Assembly: GCF_013407935.1 (NCBI RefSeq)
Contig: NZ_JACBZU010000006.1
Span: forward strand, 1 to 64,000
Reading direction: 5' to 3'
Length of the DNA: 64,000 nucleotides
Origin: Allomuricauda sp. ARW1Y1
GTDB lineage: Bacteria; Bacteroidota; Bacteroidia; Flavobacteriales; Flavobacteriaceae
Shown: in pieces, positions 50,362-59,190 of the stretch
How the letters are laid out: each line of letters starts with the position of its first letter
Position numbering within the stretch: position 1 is the first letter of the stretch
The notes under the pieces: generated by a model
Told to the model about the DNA's origin: nothing
Seen by the model: only the letters and a program-made list of their open reading frames with translations
Database searches by the model: none
Position numbers and translations under genes: made by a program

Positions 50362-53300
50362 ATGAAAAACCATGATTCAAAAAACCTACTTGTATCAATA
50401 ATCAAACGTAACACCATTGTTGCGGTAACCTTAGTGTTTGTGTTCGTTGCAAGCGGCATGACAGTGGCTAGCCGCCATAATGCCAACGAAGATCTTTACG
50501 TGCCTTCAATTCTACTTATTAAAACAGGTGTTGCTCGCGATGCCACCGGAGCTGATAATGGTTGCGCCATTATTGAGTACACTTTTACGGTAATTAATAC
50601 CAGTACCAATGGGGAGATACTCACTGGAGTTCAGCTTACCGACCCTTTATTGGGAGGACTTGTAGCAGGTCCAGCAGAAGGTGATGTCAATGTTATTGGC
50701 GAAATGGATCCTGGGGAAACCTGGATCTATCGGGCCAACTACATCATTCAACCAGCCGATATTGTGAATGGGTCTGTTACAAACCAGGCCAACGTGGTTG
50801 CTGATGTTTTGGGACAGCCAGGGGTAACGGTATCTGATCTTTCGGATGACGATGGCATAAATGATAGTGATGAAACGGTAACGGACCTTAGCTTCTGCCA
50901 AGGCAATATTGGACTTATAAAAACAGGTGTAGCCATTGAAGACATCGATGCTGGCCCTGGATGTAATTTTGTCCTCTACACATTTTTGGTGAGCAATGAG
51001 GGTGGCCAAGTATTGGAAAATGTGGAACTGATCGATCCACTTATTGGGGTTGACCCTATAGCAGGCCCCATCGCCGGAGATACGAATGGGAATACCTTAT
51101 TGGATACCGATGAAGTCTGGCAGTACTCCGTCCTGTACGACATTACGCCAGCAGATATAAACAATGGCCAGGTGGTAAACCAAGCCGAAGTCACGGCCGA
51201 TGTACAGGGTTTTGGTACATCTGTTTCCGATTTATCGGATAATGACAGCTATGCTGAAGATGAAGCAACCGTAATCGAACTAACTCAGTGTCAGGGCGAC
51301 ATTGCATTAATCAAAACGGGACTGGCCATTGAAGATATTGATGCAGGAGCAGGTTGTAACTACGTGCTCTATTCTTTTACGGTAACCAATGTAGGAGAGC
51401 AACCACTTCAAAATGTTGCCATAGCTGACCCTTTATTAAATGGGGACACACCTACCTATCTTTCAGGCGACGATAACGATAATGATTTGTTGGATATAGA
51501 TGAAAGCTGGTCCTATTTTGCCATCTACGATATTACGGCATCCGATGTTTTAAATGGTCAAGTTGTTAACCAAGCCGAGGTAACAGCCCATGTGGAAGGC
51601 GAACCTCTAAACACCGTATCTGATTTATCTGATGATGATAGCATTTTGGAAGACGATCCAACAATCATAAGTCTTGACGATTGTCAAGCAAATTTTGGTA
51701 TTGCTTTAATCAAAACTGGTTTTGCGGTAAACGATGTTGATGCTGGCGCAGGGTGCAACTTTGTGCTGTACACTTTTTCAGTTACCAATATCAGTGGTGA
51801 AACCCTAGAAAATATTACCATTACAGATCCCTTATTAGAAGGTATTCCCATAGACTTGGTTGCTGGTGACGACAATGATAATAGCCAAATGGAATCTGAT
51901 GAAGTCTGGCTATTTACCAGTGCATATCCAATCCAACCATCGGATATTGCCAACGGTTCGGTCATAAATCAAGCCGAAGTTAGTGCAACCGTATTAAACG
52001 AACCAGATATCATTCTTACTGACCTTTCTGATGACGATAGCTTGTTGGAAGATGACCCTACCGTAGTTGACTTGACCCAGTGCCAAGTACCAAACATAGG
52101 ACTCATTAAAGAAGGTGTGGTTATTGACGTCAATGAAGATGGTTGTTTAGAAAGTATTTTATACACCTTTACAGTTACCAATTCCGGAAACGCAGACCTT
52201 GACGAGATTACCTTGGAAGACCCCTTGTTCGGTGGTAATATTCCTGGGCCAGTAGATGGTTCGGATGTCAATAATGATGGTATCCTTTCTGTAAATGAAT
52301 CTTGGACCTATGAAGCCTTGTACGCCATCACCCAACAGGATATTGACAACGCGGCAGTAGTAAATCAAGCTACCGTAATAGGGTATACTGCAGCAGATGC
52401 CATGGTGCAAGACCTTTCAGACGATGACAACCTCTTTGAGGACGAACCTACAAGAACCCCGGTTCCTGACGACGCTTGCACGGACGGTGCAGCGATTGGA
52501 CTGATCAAGCAGGGTGTATTGGTAGATAACAATGGCGACGGTTGTATAGAAAGTATTCTCTACACCTTCACCGTAACCAATACAGGAGGAATAGATTTGG
52601 ACGAGGTAAACTTGGAAGATCCATTGTTCGGAGGTCCGATACCAGGACCATTGGCGGGAACTGACACAAATGATGATGGTATTCTTTCAGTTGGCGAAAC
52701 CTGGACCTACGAAGCCCTATACGGCATCACCCAAGAAGATATTGACAATGCGGCCGTAATTAATCAAGCTACTGTAATTGCAAAGCCGGTAGGCTTCGAT
52801 AGCCAAGTTTTTGACCTGTCCGATGACGATACTCTTATAGAAAATGAGCCCACTAGGACACCTGTCCCCGATGATGCCTGTACCGACGGGACAGCAAGCA
52901 TAGGATTGATCAAAGAAGGGGTTTTGATAGATGCCACTGGTGATGGTTGTATAGATAGCATTCTCTACACCTTTACTGTTACCAACAACGGAGCTTTCGA
53001 CCTTGACGAAGTAAACTTGGAAGATCCACTGTTCGGAGGTCCGATACCAGGACCAGTAGATGGTACGGATGTTAATAGCGACAATATCCTTTCTGTCGGC
53101 GAAACTTGGACCTACGAAGCCATACATGCCATTACACAAAATGACATTGATAATGGGGCTGTCGTCAATCAGGCCACCGTCACAGCAGAACGAATCAATT
53201 TTGACCTTCAGGTGTTTGATTTGTCCGATGATGACAATTTACTGGAGAACGAGCCTACCAGAACCCCTGTGCCTGAAGATGCCTGTACCGATGCTGTGGC

Positions 53301-54861
53301 CAGTATCGCCATGATAAAGGAAGGTGTTTTGATCGATATTAATGGTGACGGTTGTTTGGAAAGTATTCTCTACACTTTTACCATTACCAACAACGGTGCA
53401 TTCGACCTTGACGAAGTAAGCTTGGAAGATCCCTTGTTCGGAGGTTCGATACCAGGACCAGTAGATGGTACAGATGAGAACAACGACAGTATCCTATCCA
53501 TAGGAGAGACATGGACCTATGAAGCCCTATATGCCATCACACAAAATGATATCGATAATGGGGCTGTGATAAATCAAGCCACAGTAACAGCAGAACGAAT
53601 CAATTTTGAACTTGAAGTATCCGACTTTTCAGATGATGATAATTTGTTGGAAGATGACCCTACGAGGACTCCTGTGCCTGAAGATGCCTGTAACGAAGGA
53701 AGTGCCAGCATTGGTCTCATCAAGGAAGGAGCTTTGGCCGATATCAATGAAGATGACTGTGTGGAAAGTATATTGTACACCTTTACCGTTACCAATAATG
53801 GTGGTGCAGATTTAGATACTGTGGTATTGGCAGACCCTCTGATCGAAGGTGAAATAAGTGGCCCAGTTAATGATACCGATATCAATAATGATGGTATACT
53901 TTCCGTGGGAGAAACGTGGACTTACCAAGCTTTGTACGCTATTACCCAACAGGATATTGACAATGGAGCTGTTCTCAATCAAGCAATAGTAACTGCCGAG
54001 CCATTGGGCTTTGACTTTGAAGTGTTTGATTTTTCCGACGATGATAGCTTTTTGGAAAATGAACCTACAGAAATTGCTGTTCCCAACGATGCTTGCACTG
54101 ATGGTAGTACAGGAGGAGATGGTGGTGATGGTGACGGCCTTAATGGCATTGGCCTTATAAAGCAAGCCACGTTGTTGGATAGCAATAACGACAACTGTGT
54201 TGACACCATCGGATTCACCTTCACCGTTTTAAACGGTAGTATTGGGAATATAGAAAATGTGGTACTCACCGATGCGTTATTGGGCGGCGTTATTTCCGGC
54301 CCTATAGAAAACAGCGATGAAAATGAAGATGGTATACTGTCATCCGGAGAAACTTGGACCTACGAATTCTCCTATAGTCTAACGCAAACAGATATTGATG
54401 CAGGTGTATTTATTAACCAAGCTACAGTGGTCGGTAATCTTGTCGGTTTTGATTTCCAACTTCAGGACCTATCCGACAATAATAGCTATACCGAGGATGA
54501 TCCAACAGAAATTACCATTCCAAACAATGCGTGTTCAGATGGTGGAGCTATAGGGTTCCAGATCTTCAATGGTATTACACCCAACGGAGATGGATTTAAT
54601 GATTTCTTCAGAATCTTAGGCATCGAAAACTACCCAAACAACAACTTGAAGATTTTCAACAGATGGGGTGTCAAGGTGTATGAAACCGACGGTTATGGAC
54701 AAGGAAATAACCTGTTCTACGGAATTTCTGAGGGAAGGGCCACTTTGCAACAGGATAGGGAACTCCCAAGCGGAACCTATTTCTATATCCTAACCTTTAC
54801 AGGCACAGAAAATCCAGGTGAAGAAAGTTATACAGGATATCTCTATATCAACCACAATTAA
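50362..54861 (+). CDS. giant repetitive surface protein with T9SS type B sorting domain
   Basis: 1499 residues: a signal-type hydrophobic segment (about 17-34, VAVTLVFVFVASGMTVA), ten repeats of about 133 residues (50-1395), and a C-terminal gliding-motility-type domain (about 1397-1499: FQIFNGITPNGDGFNDFFRI, IFNRWGVKVYE, GTYFYILTF). Each repeat starts IGLIKxG and has LYTFTVTN, LEDPLFGG, ILSVGETWTYEALY and DLSDDDNLLEDEPT, with DxNxDG-type calcium loops and two Cys. The layout matches DUF11/DUF7507-like adhesins sent out by T9SS and anchored through a PorP/SprF protein. Downstream is a PorP/SprF gene, then an OmpA gene, so the three work together. Ligand unknown. Confidence 0.88.
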   Translation: MKNHDSKNLLVSIIKRNTIVAVTLVFVFVASGMTVASRHNANEDLYVPSILLIKTGVARDATGADNGCAIIEYTFTVINTSTNGEILTGVQLTDPLLGGLVAGPAEGDVNVIGEMDPGETWIYRANYIIQPADIVNGSVTNQANVVADVLGQPGVTVSDLSDDDGINDSDETVTDLSFCQGNIGLIKTGVAIEDIDAGPGCNFVLYTFLVSNEGGQVLENVELIDPLIGVDPIAGPIAGDTNGNTLLDTDEVWQYSVLYDITPADINNGQVVNQAEVTADVQGFGTSVSDLSDNDSYAEDEATVIELTQCQGDIALIKTGLAIEDIDAGAGCNYVLYSFTVTNVGEQPLQNVAIADPLLNGDTPTYLSGDDNDNDLLDIDESWSYFAIYDITASDVLNGQVVNQAEVTAHVEGEPLNTVSDLSDDDSILEDDPTIISLDDCQANFGIALIKTGFAVNDVDAGAGCNFVLYTFSVTNISGETLENITITDPLLEGIPIDLVAGDDNDNSQMESDEVWLFTSAYPIQPSDIANGSVINQAEVSATVLNEPDIILTDLSDDDSLLEDDPTVVDLTQCQVPNIGLIKEGVVIDVNEDGCLESILYTFTVTNSGNADLDEITLEDPLFGGNIPGPVDGSDVNNDGILSVNESWTYEALYAITQQDIDNAAVVNQATVIGYTAADAMVQDLSDDDNLFEDEPTRTPVPDDACTDGAAIGLIKQGVLVDNNGDGCIESILYTFTVTNTGGIDLDEVNLEDPLFGGPIPGPLAGTDTNDDGILSVGETWTYEALYGITQEDIDNAAVINQATVIAKPVGFDSQVFDLSDDDTLIENEPTRTPVPDDACTDGTASIGLIKEGVLIDATGDGCIDSILYTFTVTNNGAFDLDEVNLEDPLFGGPIPGPVDGTDVNSDNILSVGETWTYEAIHAITQNDIDNGAVVNQATVTAERINFDLQVFDLSDDDNLLENEPTRTPVPEDACTDAVASIAMIKEGVLIDINGDGCLESILYTFTITNNGAFDLDEVSLEDPLFGGSIPGPVDGTDENNDSILSIGETWTYEALYAITQNDIDNGAVINQATVTAERINFELEVSDFSDDDNLLEDDPTRTPVPEDACNEGSASIGLIKEGALADINEDDCVESILYTFTVTNNGGADLDTVVLADPLIEGEISGPVNDTDINNDGILSVGETWTYQALYAITQQDIDNGAVLNQAIVTAEPLGFDFEVFDFSDDDSFLENEPTEIAVPNDACTDGSTGGDGGDGDGLNGIGLIKQATLLDSNNDNCVDTIGFTFTVLNGSIGNIENVVLTDALLGGVISGPIENSDENEDGILSSGETWTYEFSYSLTQTDIDAGVFINQATVVGNLVGFDFQLQDLSDNNSYTEDDPTEITIPNNACSDGGAIGFQIFNGITPNGDGFNDFFRILGIENYPNNNLKIFNRWGVKVYETDGYGQGNNLFYGISEGRATLQQDRELPSGTYFYILTFTGTENPGEESYTGYLYINHN
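50509..54547 (+). repeat. ten tandem coding repeats (393-438 bp)
   Basis: Repeat starts: 50509, 50908, 51301, 51700, 52096, 52495, 52900, 53305, 53710, 54148. Periods are 399, 393, 399, 396, 399, 405, 405, 405 and 438 bp; the last includes an extra Gly/Asp linker (TGGDGGDGDG). Repeats 6-9 share nearly identical length and wording, and so look like a recent duplication or gene-conversion block, whereas 1-4 are more divergent. Each repeat is an in-frame unit of about 135 codons. Confidence 0.85.
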
Positions 54862-54899
54862 GACCAAAACAAAATCACAATAAAGAACCAAGAATAGTA

Positions 54900-55862
54900 A
54901 TGAGGATGACGAATCTTAAAATAAATAGGAACCATTGCTTAGTGGCATTGACGTTTCTCTCAGCCATAATAACCTCCTATGGTCAGCAGGACCCCCAATT
55001 TACCCAGTACATGTATAATACACAAGTAATCAATCCTGCCTACGCAGGATCTAGGGAAGTACTGAGTTTTGGCTTCTTGGGTAGGACACAATGGGTTGGA
55101 TTGGATGGTTCCCCTGAAACGGGAACCTTCACGGTAAACTCCCCAATAGGCTTGTATGATAATATGGGGCTAGGCCTTTCCATAGTCTATGACAAAATTG
55201 GTCCCGCAATGGAGTCAAACATAACTGTAGATTACTCCTATTCAATCAATCTGTCATATAATTATAAATTGGCTTTTGGTTTAAAAGCGGGTATGGACGT
55301 TTTGGATATCGATTATACAAGGCTTACATTATCCGAACAGTCTGACCCCTTTTTTCAGTCGAATGTGGACAATAGGCTTAGGCCCCAGGTTGGTGCAGGG
55401 CTTTACTTAAATTCCGATAGGTTCTATGCAGGATTGTCAGTACCCAATTTTTTGAACACTACACATTTTGATGAAAGTTCCCTACAAAATGCCAACACCA
55501 ATGATATTGCCATAGAACGTTTGCACTACTTTTTCATTACAGGTTATGTATTCGACCTAAATGAAAACTTGAAATTTAAACCAGCAACATTGGTAAAATA
55601 TGTAAGTGGCTCTCCACTGCAATGGGACCTCTCCGCCAACTTCTTGATCAATGAAAAGCTAACACTTGGAGCATCCTATCGCTGGAGCGCAGCCGTAAGT
55701 GCCCTGGCTGGATTTCAAATAACACCTGGATTCTTTGCAGGATTTGGTTATGACTATCAATCGACCAACATCGAACAGTATAGCAATGGATCTTACGAAG
55801 TGTTCCTTCGCTTTGATATTTTCAATAAAGCCGATCGTGTAATAACCCCAAGATTCTTCTAA
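54900..55862 (+). CDS. PorP/SprF family type IX secretion membrane protein
   Basis: 320 residues with a signal peptide (ALTFLSAIITSYGQQ). It is an outer-membrane beta-barrel-like protein. The family pattern is DPQFTQYMYNTQVINPAYAGSREVLSFGFLGRTQWVGLDG at the N-terminus, then GLGLSIVYDKIGP and a C-terminal GFGYDYQSTNI. These proteins attach to the end of type B T9SS substrates and hold them on the surface. It lies 38 bp after the giant gene and 10 bp before the OmpA gene, which fits a partner role. Confidence 0.93.
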   Translation: MRMTNLKINRNHCLVALTFLSAIITSYGQQDPQFTQYMYNTQVINPAYAGSREVLSFGFLGRTQWVGLDGSPETGTFTVNSPIGLYDNMGLGLSIVYDKIGPAMESNITVDYSYSINLSYNYKLAFGLKAGMDVLDIDYTRLTLSEQSDPFFQSNVDNRLRPQVGAGLYLNSDRFYAGLSVPNFLNTTHFDESSLQNANTNDIAIERLHYFFITGYVFDLNENLKFKPATLVKYVSGSPLQWDLSANFLINEKLTLGASYRWSAAVSALAGFQITPGFFAGFGYDYQSTNIEQYSNGSYEVFLRFDIFNKADRVITPRFF

Positions 55863-55872
55863 AAATAGAACC

Positions 55873-57789
55873 ATGAACTCAAAGAATATTATTTATATCC
55901 TTTTTGCCATTTGTACCCTACAAGTAGGTTTGGCTCAGGAAAGCAAGATTAAGAAGGCCAACGAGGATTTCTTCAATTTTGATTACATAGATGCACGAAA
56001 AATATATCTAAGTGTTGTGGAAGATGGTTATTCTTCCGCTCAGGTCTACAAAAAATTAGGAGACACATATTATTTCAACAGTGAATACGCCGATGCGGCT
56101 ACATGGTACTTGAAATTGGTGGACACCTACCCCAACGAAGTGGAATCGGAATACTATTACCGTGCCGCCCAAAGTTTAAAATCCATCGGGAAATTGGAAG
56201 AATCCAAATCCCTCATGGAAAAATATATGGAAACCTCGGGAGCTACCTACCCCAATTGGGATACCTATCAATATTTGGCGAGTACGCAAAATAACCAGTA
56301 TCAAGTAAAAAATATCACCGATGGGATGAATGGGTCGGATTTTGGTCCCTCTTACTATGGTGACAAAATTGTGTTTGCTTCTTCTTCCATCGATACGGAA
56401 GGAAGCAAAATACACGATTGGAACGGCCTTCCCTATCTAGACCTGTTCGAAGCTGAAATTGATGAAAATGGTCAGCTGAAAAACATTCAAAAATTGGAGG
56501 GCGATATCAATTCCCCGTATCACGAATCGTCAGCAGTCTTCACCAAAGATGGCAAAACCATCTATTTTACCCGAAACAACTATATCAATGGTAAAAAGAA
56601 GCGTGGAAAGGAACGTTTAGTGACCCTTAAAATCTACAGGGCGAGTTTGCAAGAAGATGGTACATGGGGCAATGTTGTAGAACTTCCTTTTAACGAGGAT
56701 TCCTACTCTACTGCACATCCAGCGCTTAACCCTGAAGAAAACCGACTATATTTTTCTTCCAACAGAAATGGAAGTTTAGGGGCCTCCGATATTTGGTATG
56801 TGGATATTTTGGGCAATGGCAACTATGGACAACCCGTAAATCTTGGTTCAAAAATAAATACCAAACAGCGGGAATCGTTCCCATTTATCTGTAAAACTGG
56901 AGATTTATATTTTGCCAGTGATGGCCATACCGGACTGGGCGGTTTGGATATTTTTGTCGTCTCCTTGAACGAAACAGGCCCCTACCCTACAGTGACCAAC
57001 CTTAAAAAACCCATCAACAGTAATTTGGATGATTTTGGATATGTAATGGATGAAACCGGTAAAATGGGTTACATTTCCTCTAACCGATTTGGTGGACAAG
57101 GAAGTAGTTCCGATGATATCCTCGCATTTACTGCGGATTGTAAGGTGACCATTCAAGGGATGGTAACGGACGCTAAGACCGGCGCACCCTTACAAGGCGC
57201 CCAAGTGCTATTGCTAGATAACAATAGCGATGTGGTCGCACAAAAAATTGTTGATGTCAACGGACGTTACGACTTTGGCCCCTTGGCGGATTGCAATGAT
57301 CAATATGCCGTTCGGGCATCATTTACAGAAAAAGAATATGAACCGTCCGAAACAGTGGTGCAAACCAAAAGCGGTACGGACAGTATGGAGGTCAACTTAC
57401 AGCTTACACCTCCTGACTGCCCTGTGGACGATTTGGGATGTCGACTATCCTTACAGCCTATCTATTTTGATTTTGATAAGCACAACATCCGACCTGATGC
57501 AGAAGTGGAGCTGGCTAAAATCTTGAACGCAATGGAAGAGTATCCACAATTAAATATTCATATTGAATCCCATACTGATTCCAGAGGAAACGATGACTAC
57601 AATATGCAATTGTCCGAAAGAAGGGCTAAATCTACACTGGAATGGTTGGTAAGCAAGGGAATTGATAGAAATAGATTGTCTGCAAAAGGCTATGGTGAGT
57701 CGCAATTGATCAACAACTGTTCCAATGGAGTAAACTGCTCCCAAGAGGAACACCAATTAAACCGAAGATCCATGTTCATAATAAAATAG
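55873..57789 (+). CDS. OmpA family protein with TPR and PD40 repeats
   Basis: 638 residues. Order: signal peptide (to about 21), TPR-like helices (about 24-125), a PD40/WD40-like propeller (about 140-425, FGPSYYGDKIVFASSS, HPALNPEENRLYFSSNRNG), a carboxypeptidase-regulatory-like beta domain (about 427-505), and an OmpA peptidoglycan-binding domain (about 530-638: FDFDKHNIRPDAEVEL, ESHTDSRGNDDYNMQLSERRA). This layout is common beside PorP/SprF genes, linking surface proteins to peptidoglycan. It is the third gene of the T9SS unit. Confidence 0.93.
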   Translation: MNSKNIIYILFAICTLQVGLAQESKIKKANEDFFNFDYIDARKIYLSVVEDGYSSAQVYKKLGDTYYFNSEYADAATWYLKLVDTYPNEVESEYYYRAAQSLKSIGKLEESKSLMEKYMETSGATYPNWDTYQYLASTQNNQYQVKNITDGMNGSDFGPSYYGDKIVFASSSIDTEGSKIHDWNGLPYLDLFEAEIDENGQLKNIQKLEGDINSPYHESSAVFTKDGKTIYFTRNNYINGKKKRGKERLVTLKIYRASLQEDGTWGNVVELPFNEDSYSTAHPALNPEENRLYFSSNRNGSLGASDIWYVDILGNGNYGQPVNLGSKINTKQRESFPFICKTGDLYFASDGHTGLGGLDIFVVSLNETGPYPTVTNLKKPINSNLDDFGYVMDETGKMGYISSNRFGGQGSSSDDILAFTADCKVTIQGMVTDAKTGAPLQGAQVLLLDNNSDVVAQKIVDVNGRYDFGPLADCNDQYAVRASFTEKEYEPSETVVQTKSGTDSMEVNLQLTPPDCPVDDLGCRLSLQPIYFDFDKHNIRPDAEVELAKILNAMEEYPQLNIHIESHTDSRGNDDYNMQLSERRAKSTLEWLVSKGIDRNRLSAKGYGESQLINNCSNGVNCSQEEHQLNRRSMFIIK

Positions 57790-57820
57790 ACGATAATTTT
57801 CTGTAGTCATGATTACTGAA

Positions 57821-57853
57821 AATCAGCGTGTTACAATTTGTGGCACGCTGATT
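57821..57853 (+). terminator. hairpin after the OmpA gene
   Basis: AATCAGCGTG and CACGCTGATT form a ten-base perfect stem around 13 bases, but GTGTTATA follows in place of a T-tract. It may be a weak terminator or an mRNA 3' end. Confidence 0.55.
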
Positions 57854-57907
57854 GTGTTATACAAGGTGGATGTAAATAGTTGCATCTAGAACTTAAAACC
57901 TTGTAGT

Positions 57908-59122
57908 ATGAAAAAGTTAGTACTCCTTTTAGCAGCGGTTGTTCTTGGAATACCGAGTATCCAAGCCGAAACAATCAACCATGTAGCTACCACAACAAAC
58001 TTTAGACATGGAAATTCATTCATTTTTGTGGAAGGTGGTGTAACGTTCTCCGTTTACCCCGATGGTGAGTTCGACTTCTACATGGATAATAGAGTAAATG
58101 TAGGCGTAGGTGCGCAAATAGGTAATGTTGGAGTCACATTTAACTCTGGATTCAATTATAACCCATTTGTACAATATGATGACTATGGAGCTGTAATTCA
58201 AATAGAGAACATCCCTATATTTTATGATTTCTATGGTCGTGTCTCACAAATTGGCGATGTAGATATCTGGTACAACAATGGAAGACTTCGTAGAATCGGT
58301 GGAATGCACATATTCTACAATAGAGGCGTCTTTAGTCACTATACAGGATTTATCAATGTGTACAACAGAAGATATGTATATAGACCCTTCCATAGATTCT
58401 TTGTAAGACCGGCAGTTGGTTTCTGTAATGTCTATGCAAGACCTTATAGAAGGTATTACACACCTGTAAGATATACGTACTACGCTCCTTACCGACACAA
58501 CACAAGAAGGGCATATGCCAGCTTGGGCAGGGTGTATCGAAACGATAATAGATATAGAAGAGAGCATATCTATCGTAACGACAGAAGAGTATCCGTTAGG
58601 GACAATAACGTTAGAAGAGCTGATTATGGCCGAAGCAATGCAAGGGTTTCCAGAAATGATTCCCGAAGAGGAAATAGCATGGCGAACCGTTCCAGCAATT
58701 CGGTACAAAGACAAAGAGTTGAATCTCGAAATGATAGAAGCAATTCTTATAGAAAGTCAAATAATAATGTAACTAGACCGGGAAGAGCAACGGCTTCCAA
58801 TAACAGAGCGAACCGTTCCTCTTACGAGAGAAGTTCCAACTCCAGAAAAGTGAGTCCAGCTGCCACGGGAAGAACTATCAAACGTTCCGAACAGAGCACC
58901 TATAGAAAACCAAAGACCGTATCGAGAACAACTAATAGGTCTGCGGTGAAAAGGGACAACTCTTCGAGAAGGGAAGTTGCCAGAAGTTCAAGGCTCAGTA
59001 CAAGAAAAAGTACCGCAAGCCGTAAAGAAAGTTCTAGGGCAACCGTAAGCAGAAGCTCCAACGCTCGAAAAAGCAGTGCGAGAACATCGAGCTCAAGAGG
59101 TTCTTCCCGAAGAAATAATTAG
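57908..59122 (+). CDS. exported Arg/Ser-rich basic protein
   Basis: 404 residues with a signal peptide (MKKLVLLLAAVVLGIPSIQA). Residues about 30-155 hold a beta-rich domain of short repeats (GDVDIWYNNGRLRRIGGMHIFYNRG). The rest is low complexity: tyrosine/arginine-rich (ARPYRRYYTPVRYTYYAPYRHN) and then Arg/Ser/Asn-rich to the end (ASRKESSRATVSRSSNAR), with a very high positive charge. No known family; protein names such as sperm nuclear basic protein given to similar stretches only reflect composition. It may bind acidic polysaccharide, DNA or cell wall. It is 118 bp after the OmpA gene behind a hairpin. Confidence 0.78.
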   Translation: MKKLVLLLAAVVLGIPSIQAETINHVATTTNFRHGNSFIFVEGGVTFSVYPDGEFDFYMDNRVNVGVGAQIGNVGVTFNSGFNYNPFVQYDDYGAVIQIENIPIFYDFYGRVSQIGDVDIWYNNGRLRRIGGMHIFYNRGVFSHYTGFINVYNRRYVYRPFHRFFVRPAVGFCNVYARPYRRYYTPVRYTYYAPYRHNTRRAYASLGRVYRNDNRYRREHIYRNDRRVSVRDNNVRRADYGRSNARVSRNDSRRGNSMANRSSNSVQRQRVESRNDRSNSYRKSNNNVTRPGRATASNNRANRSSYERSSNSRKVSPAATGRTIKRSEQSTYRKPKTVSRTTNRSAVKRDNSSRREVARSSRLSTRKSTASRKESSRATVSRSSNARKSSARTSSSRGSSRRNN

Positions 59123-59150
59123 ATCGTTTTTTTAGGTTGGTTAGTTGTTT

Positions 59151-59190
59151 TACCCCGTAGTTGATTTATTCGCTACGGGGTATTTTTTTT
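59151..59190. terminator. bidirectional terminator between convergent genes
   Basis: TACCCCGTAG and CTACGGGGTA form a ten-base stem around 12 bases; plus strand then has eight T. On the minus strand, codons for the last residues (ACC CCG TAG) lie in the stem, so the flippase stop is part of the hairpin. Minus-strand exit is less T-rich. Confidence 0.85.

Noticed and set aside
53060-53314. Alternative frames inside the adhesin repeats
   Set aside because: Several in-frame-open stretches repeat with the same period as the real repeats, which is a by-product of duplicated coding sequence.
50509-54547. Possible CRISPR-like array
   Set aside because: The repeats are about 400 bp long, contiguous and code one long protein; there are no short repeats with unique spacers.
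58515-58772. 85-codon frame in the Arg-rich gene
   Set aside because: It is a shifted reading of low-complexity Arg/Ser codons and carries no independent start context.
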